In this document: piece after piece, positions 20,116-29,999 of the stretch
Layout: every line of letters starts with the position of its first letter
How positions within the stretch are numbered: the stretch's first letter is position 1
Source: Lolliginicoccus lacisalsi
GTDB lineage: Bacteria; Actinomycetota; Actinomycetes; Mycobacteriales; Mycobacteriaceae
Length of the DNA: 64,000 nucleotides
Direction: 5' to 3'
Assembly (NCBI RefSeq): GCF_014841105.1
Contig: NZ_JACYWE010000010.1
Span: forward strand, 1-64,000
Position numbers and translations under genes: made by a program
The notes under the pieces: model-generated
What the model was told of the DNA's origin: nothing
The model's database searches: none
What the model saw: the letters and a program-made list of their open reading frames with translations, nothing else

Positions 20116-20130
20116 CGGCCAGGCAGCGCG

Positions 20131-22062
20131 CTACAGGGTCACGGGGTACTCGTGGTCCTCGATCGACGGGGTGATCCGCTCCTCCACGAAGATGCCATGC
20201 CACACCATGAAGGTGAGCAGGGTCCACAGGCGCCTGCTGTGGTCGGAGACGCCCGCGCGGTGCTCCTCGAGCATCTTGCCGACCGCCGCCAGGTCCAGGA
20301 TGTGATCGGTGCCGGATTCCGCGATCTGGTCGCGGGCCCACTCATACAGCTCGGGCCCGCGCAGCCAATGCCGCAGCGGCACCGGGAAGCCGAGCTTGGC
20401 GCGGTGCAAGACATGGTGGGGAACGATGCCCTCGAGCGCCTGCCGCAGCGCATGCTTCGTCGTCTCGCGGGTGATCTTCTGCTTGTAGGGGATCTTCTCC
20501 GCCACCGCGAGCACCTCGGGATCGAGGAACGGCACGCGCAGCTCCAGCGAGTTCGCCATCGTCATCTTGTCGGCCTTGACGAGGATGTCGCCGCGCAGCC
20601 ACGTGAACAGATCGAGGTGCTGCATCCGCGCCACCGGGTCCCAACCCTCGGAGCGGGCATAGATCGGTGCGGTGACGTCCATGTGCGTCCACTCGGGCCG
20701 GAAGTCCCGCAGCACCGCGCGCAGATGATGATCCTGGAAGCTGCGCGCGTTGCCGTAGTAGCGCTCCTCGAGCCGCTGCGATCCGCGCTGCAGCAGGCTC
20801 TTGCCGCGCTTGCCCTCGGGCATCCGGTCCGATAGCCGAGCGGCGGCCCGGCGCATGCCCGGGGTCAGCGCGCTGAACGGGCGCAGCGATAGCGGCTCGC
20901 GATAGATGGTGTAGCCACCGAACAACTCGTCCGCGCCCTCGCCGGAGAGCACGACCTTGACATGCTTGCGCGCCTCCCGGGCCACGAAGTAGAGCGGCAC
21001 GAGCGCTGGATCCGCGACCGGGTCATCGAGGTACCACACGATCTCCGGGATCGACTTCGCGAACTCCTCGGGCCCCACGATCTTCACCACATGCCGCGCG
21101 CCGATCGCCTCCGCGGACTCCGCGGCCACATCGACCTCGGAGTAGCCCTCGCGCTCGAACCCCGTGGTGAACGTGATCAGGTCCGGGTTGTGCCGGATAG
21201 CGAGCGCGGCGATCGCCGTCGAGTCGATGCCCCCGGAAAGGAACGAGCCGACCGTCACATCGGCGCGCATGTGCTTGGCGACGGAGTCCTCGAGCGCGGC
21301 AGCGATCTCGTCGTAGCGCTTCTGCGCGGCGTCCTTGCCCTTGGCGAAGGGCACCACCGGGAACGAGGGCTTGAAGTAGCGAGTGACGCGTGGCGCCTCG
21401 CCCGGCCGCACCCAGGCGTAGCAGCCCGATTCCAGGCGACGGATGCCCGTGTGCAGCGACTCGGGCTCGGGCACGTACTGCAGCACCAGGTAATGCTCGG
21501 TGGCGCGCGCGTCGATGCCGAGATCGAGCTTCAACAGGTCCGCGGCCTCCAGCAGGCTCTTCTTCTCCGACCCGAAGCCGAATCCGCCCGGGGCATCCGC
21601 GATGAACAGCGGCTTGATGCCGAACGGGTCGCGAGCGATGAACAGCTCGCGCGTCTCGGTGTCCCAGACTCCGAACGCGAACATGCCCCGCAGTCGCTCC
21701 ACCGCGCCCGGGCCCCAGTGGTGGAAGGCCGCGACGATCGTCTCGCTATCGCCCTCGGTGCGGAACACGGCACCATGCTCGCGAGCGAGCTCCTCGCGCA
21801 GCTCCAGGTAGTTGTAGATCTCGCCATTGAACGTCAACGCGTATCGCTCGGGGTTCTCCGGCGGACCCCAGCGCAACGGCTGGTGCGAGTGCGCGATATC
21901 GATGATCGACAACCGGTTGAACCCCAGCGCGAGATCATCGTCATGCCACGTGCCGGCCTCGTCCGGACCACGATGACGCATGCAATGCAGCGCCTCTCCC
22001 AGCCGCGGAGCCACCTCCGCGGCAGACCCGTCCGGAGTCAGAATTCCCAGGAGGCCACACAC
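20131..22062 (-). CDS. asnB: Asparagine synthase (glutamine-hydrolysing)
   Basis: Makes asparagine, or amidates another acid, using glutamine and ATP. The 643 residues start at GTG 22062 so that Cys2 becomes the N-terminal nucleophile (V/M-C-G-L-L-G). The glutaminase domain contains MRHRGPDEAGTW and FNGEIYNYLELREEL; the synthetase domain contains the PP-loop FLSGGIDSTAIAALA near residue 255 and VVLSGEGADELFGGY near residue 375. It matches Rv2201. In mycolata this family member may amidate cell-wall peptidoglycan precursors, which cannot be decided here. It is divergent from ctaC. Confidence 0.95.
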   Translation of the reverse strand: MCGLLGILTPDGSAAEVAPRLGEALHCMRHRGPDEAGTWHDDDLALGFNRLSIIDIAHSHQPLRWGPPENPERYALTFNGEIYNYLELREELAREHGAVFRTEGDSETIVAAFHHWGPGAVERLRGMFAFGVWDTETRELFIARDPFGIKPLFIADAPGGFGFGSEKKSLLEAADLLKLDLGIDARATEHYLVLQYVPEPESLHTGIRRLESGCYAWVRPGEAPRVTRYFKPSFPVVPFAKGKDAAQKRYDEIAAALEDSVAKHMRADVTVGSFLSGGIDSTAIAALAIRHNPDLITFTTGFEREGYSEVDVAAESAEAIGARHVVKIVGPEEFAKSIPEIVWYLDDPVADPALVPLYFVAREARKHVKVVLSGEGADELFGGYTIYREPLSLRPFSALTPGMRRAAARLSDRMPEGKRGKSLLQRGSQRLEERYYGNARSFQDHHLRAVLRDFRPEWTHMDVTAPIYARSEGWDPVARMQHLDLFTWLRGDILVKADKMTMANSLELRVPFLDPEVLAVAEKIPYKQKITRETTKHALRQALEGIVPHHVLHRAKLGFPVPLRHWLRGPELYEWARDQIAESGTDHILDLAAVGKMLEEHRAGVSDHSRRLWTLLTFMVWHGIFVEERITPSIEDHEYPVTL

Positions 22063-22333
22063 AGCGCACAACACCTCAATCCACGATCAGCTCAGGGGCC
22101 ACCGCGGCGCCCCCGGACAAGCTGGGCAAACTCTTCCGGTAGGGAGTATGCCGCAAAACTTTCACCCGCATGAGGAGACCCGATAGTGCCGGCTGCAAAC
22201 GCGTGGTCTACGCTGCGTAGTATTCAGGCTCAAGAGTTTGATCCGTGCGGATCCGCGCGCTCGCGGGGTCGGCACACGGTAGGTCTGAACAGGTTAGGTC
22301 TGCACAAGGTGTGGCAACCAGGAAGGCGTGAAC

Positions 22334-23404
22334 GTGGCACACGGTAGTCGGCGTCGGATTGCGCGACGGACTGGGCTAGCGGCGACTCTCGGTATCGCTG
22401 CCGTGCTCCTTTCGGGCTGCTCCATCGACAATACGGTCCTTCGATTCGGCTGGCCCTCGGGCATTACCCCGCAGGCCACGATGATGCGCGAGTTGTGGAC
22501 ATGGTCGGTGGTCGCTGCTCTCGTAATGGGTGTACTGGTCTGGGGGCTTACCTTCTGGACAGTGGTGTTCCACCGCAAGAAGAAGGGCGACCCTGACTTC
22601 CCGCGGCAAACGGGCTACAACGTGCCCCTTGAGCTGCTCTACACGGCAGTGCCCTTCATCATCATCGCGGTGCTGTTCTACTTCACCGTCGTTGTGCAGA
22701 ACTACGTCAACGACAAGGAGCACGGCGAGGCCGACGTCGTCGTTGACGTCACCGCCTACCAGTGGAACTGGAAGTTCGGCTACCGCACCATCGACATGGG
22801 CGACGGCACCCCGAGCTACGACGGCGCCGATCCCGATGGTGGTCCCCAGCTCGGCGCAACGGGCGACGAGGGTGACGACGACCACGGCGGCAATGTCGGT
22901 CGCATCCATGGCAACGAGCGCGGCGAGCTCGACTACCTCAGCTACAACACCATCGAGACCCTCGGCTCGAGCGAGGAGATCCCCGTCCTCGTGCTCCCCA
23001 CCAACCGGCGCATCGAGTTCGTCCTTGCCTCCGCCGATGTTGTCCACTCCTTCTGGGTGCCCGAGTTCCTCTTCAAGCGCGACGTCCTCCCCAACCCCGA
23101 AGCAAACCGCTCCGACTTCTCCTTCCAGGTCAGCGAGATCGAGGAGGAAGGAGCATTCGTCGGGCGCTGCGCCGAGATGTGCGGCACCTACCACTCGATG
23201 ATGAACTTCGAGGTCCGCGCAGTGAGCCCCGAGCGTTTCGCGGAGTACATCGAGCTGCGCAAGCCCACCGTCGACGGCGGCCAGGGCCTCTCCAACGCCG
23301 AGGCGCTCGAAGCCATCGGCGAGGAGCCCCTATCCATCAGCACCGTGCCCTTCAACACGCAGCGAGAGGCACAGACCGCGATCCCCTTCCGTTCCGGCAA
23401 CTGA
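22334..23404 (+). CDS. ctaC: Cytochrome c oxidase subunit II (lipoprotein)
   Basis: Subunit II of the aa3 oxidase, which takes electrons from the diheme QcrC. A protein of 356 residues with a basic N-terminus, lipobox LLSGC near residue 28, and two membrane helices (WSVVAALVMGVLVWGLTFWTVVF and YTAVPFIIIAVLFYFTVVV). A periplasmic CuA domain has VHSFWVPEF and CAEMCGTYHSMMNFE with all copper ligands. An acidic insert (GDEGDDDHGG) lies between the second helix and CuA. GTG at 22334 has GGAAGG at good spacing; GTG at 22328 is too close. ctaF follows. Confidence 0.95.
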   Translation: MAHGSRRRIARRTGLAATLGIAAVLLSGCSIDNTVLRFGWPSGITPQATMMRELWTWSVVAALVMGVLVWGLTFWTVVFHRKKKGDPDFPRQTGYNVPLELLYTAVPFIIIAVLFYFTVVVQNYVNDKEHGEADVVVDVTAYQWNWKFGYRTIDMGDGTPSYDGADPDGGPQLGATGDEGDDDHGGNVGRIHGNERGELDYLSYNTIETLGSSEEIPVLVLPTNRRIEFVLASADVVHSFWVPEFLFKRDVLPNPEANRSDFSFQVSEIEEEGAFVGRCAEMCGTYHSMMNFEVRAVSPERFAEYIELRKPTVDGGQGLSNAEALEAIGEEPLSISTVPFNTQREAQTAIPFRSGN

Positions 23405-23436
23405 CGCCCCCGCACTGAACAAGGACGTGTTCTGAC

Positions 23437-23853
23437 ATGAAGATCGAAGCCAAGCTCTTCGAGCTGCTCACGGTGTTCTTCTTCCTCACCGCCATCCTGT
23501 ACGGCGTGTTCACCTACACCTCCCGCGCCGGGCTGGAATGGGCCGGGCTCACCGCGATCGTGCTCACTGCGGGCCTGACCCTCATCATCGGCACCTATTT
23601 CCGGTTCGTCGCGCGACGCATCGACACTCGTCCCGAGGACTACGAGGAAGCAGACATCGAGGACGGCACCGGCGACCTCGGATTCTTCAGCCCCGGCAGC
23701 TACTGGCCCGTGCTGCTCGCGCTCTCCGCCGCACTGGCAGGCATCGCGGTCGCCTTCTTCTACATGTGGCTGATCGTGGTCGCAGCAGTGATCATCCTCG
23801 TCGCTACCGCCGGACTCGTCTTCGAGTACCACTGGGGCCCCGAGAAGCACTGA
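23437..23853 (+). CDS. ctaF: Cytochrome c oxidase subunit IV (actinobacterial)
   Basis: Small subunit found only in actinobacterial oxidases. The 138 residues carry four hydrophobic helices: LLTVFFFLTAILYGVF, GLTAIVLTAGLTLIIGTYF, WPVLLALSAALAGIAVAFFYMW and VVAAVIILVATAGLVFEYHWGPE. The gene lies 32 bp after ctaC and is followed by a strong bidirectional terminator in the repeat-rich spacer. It matches Rv2199c. Confidence 0.93.
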   Translation: MKIEAKLFELLTVFFFLTAILYGVFTYTSRAGLEWAGLTAIVLTAGLTLIIGTYFRFVARRIDTRPEDYEEADIEDGTGDLGFFSPGSYWPVLLALSAALAGIAVAFFYMWLIVVAAVIILVATAGLVFEYHWGPEKH

Positions 23854-23901
23854 TTACCACGGGCGCAGCTCTACACAGCACCAAAGCCCCGCAGCGCAGC
23901 T

Positions 23902-23967
23902 CTCGACAGCGCAGCCCTCGACAGCGCAACCCTCGACAGCGCCAAAGCCCTTGACAGCGCCAAAGCC
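23902..23967. repeat. CTCGACAGCGC tandem repeats after ctaF
   Basis: Units of 15, 15, 18 and 18 bp begin CTCGACAGCGC or CTTGACAGCGC at 23902, 23917, 23932 and 23950. The last two contain CCAAAGCC, which is also the outer part of the following terminator stem, so the repeat seems to have grown out of the terminator arm. Confidence 0.75.
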
Positions 23968-24001
23968 CTCCAGCGCAAGACCCACCGCGCTGGAGGGCTT
24001 T
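23962..24001. terminator. Strong terminator between ctaF and qcrB
   Basis: AAAGCCCTCCAGCGC (23962-23976) and GCGCTGGAGGGCTTT (23987-24001) make a perfect 15-bp stem with a 10-nt loop and A/T at both outer ends, so it can work in both directions. Confidence 0.9.
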
Positions 24002-24060
24002 GCTGTGCTCACAGGGATTGCTGTGGTGGCTTTGCTGTGGTGGCTTGTGGCGCCGACTGG

Positions 24061-24126
24061 CGGGCAAGCTGGTGCCGCGAGGCGGGCAGGCTGGTGCCGC
24101 GAGGCGGGCAGGCTGGTGCCGCGAGG
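24061..24126. repeat. Three 22-bp tandem repeats
   Basis: CGGGCA(A/G)GCTGGTGCCGCGAGG occurs at 24061-24082, 24083-24104 and 24105-24126 with a single difference in the first unit. No gene is seen here. Confidence 0.9.
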
Positions 24127-24541
24127 GGCGGCAATGCTCTGATGCGCTGATGCGCGGATGAGCCGCTTGCTTCAGGCCGCGACCGATGTTCACTCGGGAG
24201 GCATCCGCGCTGCGCGGCCGGCAAGCCCTTCGAGGCCGTCGCTGCCGCTTTCTCGCGCACATGCCCTCAGCCTCTCGGCGCTCCAGGCTGCCTTGATCCA
24301 CCTCGTCCTCGCCCCTGCTCCCTTCAGGAGCGCTCTACGCGGGTCCAGAATGGAGCGCACGCCGGACGCCAGGCTGGAACGCATCTGCGGCCAGGTTGGT
24401 TGTACGCACGCAGCTTTGCTCTGGTTCGGTAGAACGCGTCTCGGGCCCCGTAACCCACGTGCAGTCTCGCCGAGGGAGCCGAGGGATCGGCCGAGTGCCG
24501 CCAGGTTTGGGGGCCGGATGTCGGTAGATCTCAGCCGCTGG
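24127..24541. other. Spacer without a recognisable gene
   Basis: This part of the 1.1 kb ctaF-qcrB spacer holds no frame that looks like a protein. Short frames on both strands are Arg/Ser/Ala/Pro-rich in the way of GC-rich noise and lack ribosome sites. No RNA fold was recognised by eye. Beyond the next element, 24615-24816 is CGCCGCGCC-type low-complexity sequence. Confidence 0.6.
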
Positions 24542-24614
24542 CCAACAAAAGCACTGGATACGGCCAAACGCGATAGGAAATTGGCGCGATAGAAGGGGCC
24601 GGATATCGCGTTTG
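24542..24614 (-). repeat. 50-bp palindromic element, inverted and degenerate (copy 4)
   Basis: The palindrome spans 24565-24614, again exactly 50 bp. The arm CAAACGCGATAGGA (24565-24578) is well kept, and the other arm has decayed at its inner end (GGATATCGCGTTTG, 24601-24614). The conserved tail lies at 24542-24564 and reads on the minus strand as GCCGTATCCAGTGCTTTTG. It lies between the converging ctaCF and qcr operons. Confidence 0.8.
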
Positions 24615-24816
24615 CAGCTTGGGCTCGGTCGAGAGGGCGGGCCAGCGCCCGAGCGCCGCGCCTGCGCCGCAAGCCCGCGCCGCGCCGCGCCTGCGCCGCG
24701 AGACCGCGCCGCGCCCCGACGCCGCGCCAGTGGAAACTTCCCCCGCTGACACCGGGAAAAGTCTCCACTCACGGACGAGAAGACGACCGATCTGCCTCCG
24801 AACCCTGGGCGGCGGG

Positions 24817-24882
24817 CGACGAGCCTCACCGGCCACCGTGCATGCGCAACGACGAGCCTGACCGGCCACCGTGCATGCGCAA
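24817..24882. repeat. Two 33-bp direct repeats
   Basis: Two adjacent 33-bp units (24817-24849 and 24850-24882) differ at one base. Each contains CCGGCCACCGTGCATGCGC, with a GCATGC core. They lie directly beside the qcr terminator. Confidence 0.88.
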
Positions 24883-24884
24883 GG

Positions 24885-24921
24885 GCGAAGGCCCCCGGGA
24901 GGGATTCCCGGGGGCCTTCGC
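24885..24921 (-). terminator. Terminator of the ctaE-qcrCAB operon
   Basis: GCGAAGGCCCCCGGGA (24885-24900) pairs perfectly with TCCCGGGGGCCTTCGC (24906-24921). It sits 55 bp after the qcrB stop. No long T run follows. Confidence 0.8.
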
Positions 24922-24976
24922 GTGGAGCTCGTGCGGCGCTCGGTAGGACCGTGCGGCGCTAGCTAGCTAGGACCGA

Positions 24977-26626
24977 TCAGTGATCGTCCTCGCCCTTCTC
25001 GATACCGCGCTGCTGTAGCGCGCGGAGCGCCTGGGCCTGCCTGAGATGGGCCTCGTGCTCCTCGTGCTCGAGCAGCTCGCGCTCGTCGGACGGGTCCGCG
25101 GTGAGCAGGCTGCCGGAACCTGGGGCTCCTGCGGCACCGAGCTGGTTCATCCGCTTGGGGATCGCCGCGCCCTGGTAGGGGAGCGGGATGGGATGTCCAT
25201 GCTCGTCGACTGGGCCGAGCGGCTGGTGCAGCTCGATGTACTCGCCGTGCGGCAGGCGCGTGATGATGCCCGTCTCGATGCCATGCTCGAGCACCTTGCG
25301 GTCGGAGCGCTGAAGGGCGATGCACCAGCGGTAGGTGATGATGTACACCACTGGCGGCAGCACGATCAGGCCGAGGCGACCGAGCCAGGTGGTCGCGTTC
25401 AGAGAGATATGGAACTTGAACGCGATGATGTCGTTCATGGCCATGAGGAACAGCACGGCGTAGAACGCGAGCGCCATCGCGCCGAGCGAGGTGCGCACAG
25501 GCACGTCGCGCGGACGCTGCAGGATGTTGTGGTGCACATCATCCTTGGTGAGCTTCGCCTCGATGAACGGATAGGTGAACAGCAGCGCGAAGACGATTCC
25601 GAGAATGACGGCGACGCCGACCACCGATGGGATCAGGTAGTTGCCGATGTAGATGTCCCACGCGGGCCAGATGCGCGCCATTCCTTCGGTGAAGAACATG
25701 TAGAAGTCCGGCTGGGATCCCGCTGAGATCTGGGAGGCATTGTATGGCCCGAGGTTCCAGATGGCGTTGATCTGCAGGAAGCCACTCATCAGGGCGAGGA
25801 TGCCGAAGATGATGCCGAAGAAGCCACCCGCCTTGACACCGAACACCGGGAGGACCCGGACGCCGACGACGTTGTTCTCAGTGCGGCCGGGGCCGGGGAA
25901 CTGGGTGTGCTTCTGGTACCACACCAGCGCGAGGTGCGCTGCGATCAGCGCGAGCAGGAGCCCTGGAATGAGCAGGATGTGCGCGACGTAGAGCCTGGCG
26001 ATGATCAGCTCGCCAGGGAACTCGCCACCAAACACGAACCAGTGGATCCAGGTCCCGACCACGGGCAGCGACAGCATGATCGCGGAGGTGATGCGAAGGC
26101 CGATGCCGGAGAGCAGGTCGTCGGGGAGGGTGTAGCCCATGAAGCCCTCGGCGATGGTGAGGACCAAGATCATGGAACCGATGACCCAGTTCGCCTCGCG
26201 TGGCTTGCGGAATCCGCCGGTGAAGAACACGCGCAGCAGGTGCAGGATGATCGATGCCGCGAACAGCAGCGCCGCCCAGTGGTGAAGTTGCCGCACGAAC
26301 AGGCCGCCGCGGACCTCGAACGAGATCTGGAGGGCCGTCTCGTAGGCGCGAGACATCTCGACGCCGCGCAACGGCTGGTAGGGGCCCTCGTAGATCACGT
26401 GCGCGAGCGACGGGTCGAAGAACAACGTCAAGTACACGCCGGTGACGAGGAGGATGACGAAGCTGTAGAGCGCGACCTCGCCGAGCAAGAAGGACCAGTG
26501 GGTGGGGAACACCTTGTTCATCTGGCGGCGCATGCCTGCGGCCATGCGGTACCGCTGGTCCATGTTGGTGGCGGCCTTGGCCGCTTCCTTGTTAGCGCGA
26601 TCCTGTATCGCTTGACTCGTGCTCAT
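24977..26626 (-). CDS. qcrB: Menaquinol-cytochrome c reductase cytochrome b subunit
   Basis: Cytochrome b of the actinobacterial bc1-aa3 supercomplex, with the quinol sites and two b hemes. A protein of 549 residues. The heme-ligand helices appear as [23 protein letters not shown] and, further on, WIHWFVFGG and [24 protein letters not shown]. The Qo loop reads PDFY, the actinobacterial form of PEWY. A hydrophilic C-terminal tail follows the membrane part ([29 protein letters not shown]). Its ATG overlaps the qcrA stop by 4 bp. It matches Rv2196, the target of telacebec-type inhibitors. Confidence 0.97.
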   Translation of the reverse strand: MSTSQAIQDRANKEAAKAATNMDQRYRMAAGMRRQMNKVFPTHWSFLLGEVALYSFVILLVTGVYLTLFFDPSLAHVIYEGPYQPLRGVEMSRAYETALQISFEVRGGLFVRQLHHWAALLFAASIILHLLRVFFTGGFRKPREANWVIGSMILVLTIAEGFMGYTLPDDLLSGIGLRITSAIMLSLPVVGTWIHWFVFGGEFPGELIIARLYVAHILLIPGLLLALIAAHLALVWYQKHTQFPGPGRTENNVVGVRVLPVFGVKAGGFFGIIFGILALMSGFLQINAIWNLGPYNASQISAGSQPDFYMFFTEGMARIWPAWDIYIGNYLIPSVVGVAVILGIVFALLFTYPFIEAKLTKDDVHHNILQRPRDVPVRTSLGAMALAFYAVLFLMAMNDIIAFKFHISLNATTWLGRLGLIVLPPVVYIITYRWCIALQRSDRKVLEHGIETGIITRLPHGEYIELHQPLGPVDEHGHPIPLPYQGAAIPKRMNQLGAAGAPGSGSLLTADPSDERELLEHEEHEAHLRQAQALRALQQRGIEKGEDDH

Positions 26627-27801
26627 GATTCACGCTCCCCGAGGTCTGGGATCTCCGTGTAGTTGGGCCGTTCCCAGAAGGCCGGTCCGACGGGCTCGAT
26701 GAAGCCGCCGCGTGCTACGAGGAAGCCTTCCTCGTCCACAGTGATCGGAAGCTGGGGGAGCGCTCGGGTCGCCGGACCGAACACGGGCTTGGCGTACTGG
26801 AGCGCATCAAACTGCGACTGGTGGCAGGGGCACAGGATTCGCTGCGTCTGCTGCTCGTACAGTGAGGTCGGGCAGGCAAGGTGGGTGCAGATCTTCGAGT
26901 AGGCGAAGTAGTCGCCGTAGTTGAAGTCTTCCTGGCCCTGTCGCTTGACGACTCGCGCGGTGTCGGAGCTGCGCAGGCGGATCAGCATGACCGGCGCGTA
27001 CTGGTGGCGCAGGGAGTAGCGCAGCTTGTAGAGGTCGCCGCGCCATTCCTCCTTGAAGGGGAAGACAGTTTCCATCGCGCCGGCGTCGAGGTCCTCGGCC
27101 CGGACGAGAACGATGTCGTCGATGCGACCGGTGTCGCGCCGCAGGTAGACGGTCTGGCCCGGGTAGTCGGGATCCCATGGGGAAGTCCACAGCGGTGAAT
27201 CATCGCCGTCGGCCCACGGGTTCTTCACCATGCCGCCGGCGAGAGCGACGGGCGCGGCGACCGCGAAGGTGCCGACACCGAAGATCGCCGACAGCTTGAT
27301 CATGTTGCGGCGACCGATGGTGGAGGTGTCGTAGGCGTCCTTGAGCAGGGCGACAGAGGTCTTCTGGTCGACCGCGTCGGAGGGACCGTCGTGGCGCTGC
27401 TGGACGGCGATCTCCTCGGGGATCATCTTCTTCGCGATCAGCACCGCGGCGATGCCGATGCTGAGGATCGCCATGCCGAAGGTGAGCCCGTAGAGCGGAG
27501 TGGCCCAGTTGTAGAGGTTGTAGCCCTCCTCGCCGAGGCTCTTGTGCTCCCACGGCCAGAAGAGGAACACCGCGATGAAGGCCAGTGCGGAGAGCCCCGA
27601 GAGGGCGAACCAGAACGCGATCTGGCGCTCCGCGCGCTTCTCCGCCTTGGTGCCCTTCGCGGGCCAGCGGTTGCGGCGGAAGATGACGTCTACGTCATCG
27701 AGGTTGGTGCCGAGCCGCGCTAGCTCTTCCTGGCTCATGCTGGCCAGTTCTTCCTCCGAGGGATTCTTGTTCCCTGGAGTGTTCCGGTCAGCGTTGCTCA
27801 T
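26623..27801 (-). CDS. qcrA: Menaquinol-cytochrome c reductase Rieske subunit
   Basis: Rieske 2Fe-2S protein of the bc1 complex. The 392 residues have a long N-terminus with three membrane helices, as in mycolata ([67 protein letters not shown]). The C-terminal Rieske domain has CTHLACP and CPCHQSQFD, supplying the two Cys/His pairs and the disulfide cysteines. The start is ATG 27801 ([11 protein letters not shown]); the frame extends further upstream but overlaps qcrC. Four-base overlaps with both neighbours indicate coupled translation. Confidence 0.96.
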   Translation of the reverse strand: MSNADRNTPGNKNPSEEELASMSQEELARLGTNLDDVDVIFRRNRWPAKGTKAEKRAERQIAFWFALSGLSALAFIAVFLFWPWEHKSLGEEGYNLYNWATPLYGLTFGMAILSIGIAAVLIAKKMIPEEIAVQQRHDGPSDAVDQKTSVALLKDAYDTSTIGRRNMIKLSAIFGVGTFAVAAPVALAGGMVKNPWADGDDSPLWTSPWDPDYPGQTVYLRRDTGRIDDIVLVRAEDLDAGAMETVFPFKEEWRGDLYKLRYSLRHQYAPVMLIRLRSSDTARVVKRQGQEDFNYGDYFAYSKICTHLACPTSLYEQQTQRILCPCHQSQFDALQYAKPVFGPATRALPQLPITVDEEGFLVARGGFIEPVGPAFWERPNYTEIPDLGERES

Positions 27802-28685
27802 GACCTTGCTCCGATCCACATCGTGGCGCCGACGACCACTGAGATTCCGAGTACCCAGATCGTCATGCCCTCCGAGACTGGGCCGAACCCGCCGAGGCCG
27901 TAGCCTCCGGGGTTGCGGGTCTCCTGAACGGACTTGACGAACGCGATGATGTCTTGCTTGTCCTCGGGCGTTAGCTGGCGATCCGAGAACTTCGGCATGT
28001 TCTGCGGGCCGGTCAGCATGGCGGTGTAGATGTCGGGCTCGGGGACGCCGACGAGCGAGGGTGCCCACTTGCCGGACGAGAGGGCCCCGCCCTGGCCGGT
28101 GAAGTTGTGGCAGGAGGCGCAGTTCTGGCGCCACAGCTCGCCGCCGCGGGCGGGATCGTTGCCGCGCAGCGAGGCAGTGGCTACTTCGCCGCCGGCATCG
28201 CGTGGTACGACAGGACCGCCACCGTTGGCCTGGATGTAGGCACCGAGGGCGTCGATCTGGCGCTCCTCGAACTTGGGGATCTTCCGCATTGCCTGGGCCT
28301 CGTTGCGCATGGCAGGCATGCGGCCGGAGGCGACCTGGAAGTACACGGATGCCTCGCCCACGCCGATCAGGCTGGGGCCGCGGTCAGCGACGCCCTGGAG
28401 GTTGACGCCGTGGCAGGTGACGCAGGACACGTCGTAGATCTGCTTGCCCTCGCGGATCAGCGCGGCGCTGTCCTCGTTGGCGGTCGCGACATGCGCATCC
28501 GGGGTGATCGCCGCGGCGAACAGGCCCGCGCCGGTGAGTCCAGCAAGGAGCAGCGCGGCTCCGGTGGCGCGGCGGCGCAGCTTGCGCGCGCGGCGGGAGC
28601 GGCGAGGCGGTGTGCCGGCCTGCGCGGCCGGCGCTACTGCCTCCCCGCCGGGGGCATCGGCTGGGGGTGGAGGAGATGAGCTCAT
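27798..28685 (-). CDS. qcrC: Menaquinol-cytochrome c reductase diheme cytochrome c subunit
   Basis: Diheme c1 subunit that passes electrons straight to CtaC. A protein of 295 residues: Pro/Ala-rich and Arg-rich N-terminus, signal-anchor helix ([19 protein letters not shown]), two CXXCH heme sites (CVTCH and CASCH) with later Met ligands ([19 protein letters not shown]), and a C-terminal membrane helix ([17 protein letters not shown]). It starts at ATG 28685 behind AAGGGA, 55 bp after ctaE, and matches Rv2194. Confidence 0.96.
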   Translation of the reverse strand: MSSSPPPPADAPGGEAVAPAAQAGTPPRRSRRARKLRRRATGAALLLAGLTGAGLFAAAITPDAHVATANEDSAALIREGKQIYDVSCVTCHGVNLQGVADRGPSLIGVGEASVYFQVASGRMPAMRNEAQAMRKIPKFEERQIDALGAYIQANGGGPVVPRDAGGEVATASLRGNDPARGGELWRQNCASCHNFTGQGGALSSGKWAPSLVGVPEPDIYTAMLTGPQNMPKFSDRQLTPEDKQDIIAFVKSVQETRNPGGYGLGGFGPVSEGMTIWVLGISVVVGATMWIGARS

Positions 28686-28740
28686 CGAGATCCCTTTGGT
28701 GATGGGGGACGGGCTGGACGGGGCTGGCGCTGTGTGGTCG

Positions 28741-29349
28741 CTACTGGATGAAGTAGATCGTCGCGAACAGTGCGATCCACACGATGTCCACGAAGTGCCA
28801 GTAGTAGGAGACCACGATCGCGGCGGTTGCCTGAGCAGGCGTGAACTTGCTCATGGTGGTCCGCGCGATGATGTACAGGAACGCGATGAGGCCGCCGATC
28901 ACGTGCAGACCGTGGAAGCCGGTGGTCATGTAGAACACCGAGCCGTACACGCTGCTCGAGATCGTGGTGCCGGTGTGCACGAGCTCGTAATACTCGTAGC
29001 CCTGGCCCACGACGAAGAACAGGCCCATGAGGAAGCTGATGTAGTACCACTTCCGCAGGCCGAACACGTCGCCACGTTCCGCCGCGAACACACCCATCTG
29101 GCACGTGAACGATGACAGCACCAGCACGGTGGTGATCATCAGTGCGAAGGGGATGTTGAGATGCGTGGGTGGTGGCGGCCACTCGGTGGCCTGGGCCTTC
29201 GACACGAAGTACATCGCGAAGAGGCCGGCGAAGAACATGAGCTCGCTTGACAGCCACACGATCGTGCCCACGCTGACCATGTTTGGGCGGTTCAGCGAGT
29301 GCACACGTTGTGTGATTGCCGTTCCTGAGTTCCCTACTGCGCTCGTCAC
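28741..29349 (-). CDS. ctaE: Cytochrome c oxidase subunit III
   Basis: Membrane subunit of the aa3 oxidase. The 202 residues hold five hydrophobic helices, including [83 protein letters not shown] and [19 protein letters not shown]. These carry the family Glu and His residues. GTG at 29349 ([14 protein letters not shown]) is the family start; a CATACT hexamer lies 7 nt before it. It heads the ctaE-qcrC-qcrA-qcrB operon. CtaD is not in the window. Confidence 0.96.
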   Translation of the reverse strand: MTSAVGNSGTAITQRVHSLNRPNMVSVGTIVWLSSELMFFAGLFAMYFVSKAQATEWPPPPTHLNIPFALMITTVLVLSSFTCQMGVFAAERGDVFGLRKWYYISFLMGLFFVVGQGYEYYELVHTGTTISSSVYGSVFYMTTGFHGLHVIGGLIAFLYIIARTTMSKFTPAQATAAIVVSYYWHFVDIVWIALFATIYFIQ

Positions 29350-29536
29350 ACTTGGAAGTATGACGTCTCGTCGTACTAAACGTGCAGCCGGGTCCTGATT
29401 TGGGTTGATGTTGGCATCGTTTTCCCAGTTGGTGGACGTCTGCTTGCTGCCGATTCGGGCCCGCGGCGTGTCGCGTAGGCTGGTCCGCGAGCACCGCGAG
29501 GTGCGTGCCGAGAGTCTCGCGGAGGAGCGTGGCGCG

Positions 29537-29935
29537 ATGCTGGATCGCCTGCTGGCCCGGTGGCGCCGCCGGGCTGCCGAGCCCCTTGATCCGGATGCTG
29601 ATGATCTAGTGCTCGTGGCGGGCACGCGCGATCCAGCGGTATCGGTCGTGGATCTCATCGAGTCGTCCCCGCGCTGGAGCCCGGGCGATCAAGGAGTGCT
29701 GCGGTTCGATCTCGCGGTACCGGGAAGGCGGGCCGAGGCTGTCGTGGAGGCGCTCGCGGCCGAGGGCTATTCCCTCCGGACTGCCGAGGACGCCGCGCAG
29801 GAGGTGGTCACGGTGCAGCGCGTGGGCGTGATCACGGGGCTGTGGTGCGCACAGGAGGGCTCGAGGATGGCGAGCCTGCTGTCGCGGCACGGTGGCGATG
29901 TGCTCGGCTGGGAAGCGTGGCAGCGCGCTGGCTGA
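29537..29935 (+). CDS. Conserved hypothetical protein between ctaE and trpD
   Basis: A protein of 132 residues. It starts [37 protein letters not shown], followed by [42 protein letters not shown] and [36 protein letters not shown]. The beta-alpha-beta pattern loosely recalls RraB-like folds, but I do not claim a family. ATG at 29537 follows GGAGGAG; the frame is open 132 bp further upstream. It overlaps nothing and its codons are GC3-rich like its neighbours, so it is probably real. It is divergent from ctaE. Confidence 0.7.
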   Translation: MLDRLLARWRRRAAEPLDPDADDLVLVAGTRDPAVSVVDLIESSPRWSPGDQGVLRFDLAVPGRRAEAVVEALAAEGYSLRTAEDAAQEVVTVQRVGVITGLWCAQEGSRMASLLSRHGGDVLGWEAWQRAG

Positions 29936-29999
29936 GCTGCGCCGGATCAGATCGGCATTGGGGGCAATGGCGCCGGCCATCGGCCGCAACCGCACTACG

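Noticed and set aside
24158-24592. Frames inside the ctaF-qcrB spacer (145-190 codons on both strands)
   Set aside because: They cross repeats and one copy of the palindrome. Composition is noise-like, starts lack ribosome sites, and opposite-strand frames are equally long.
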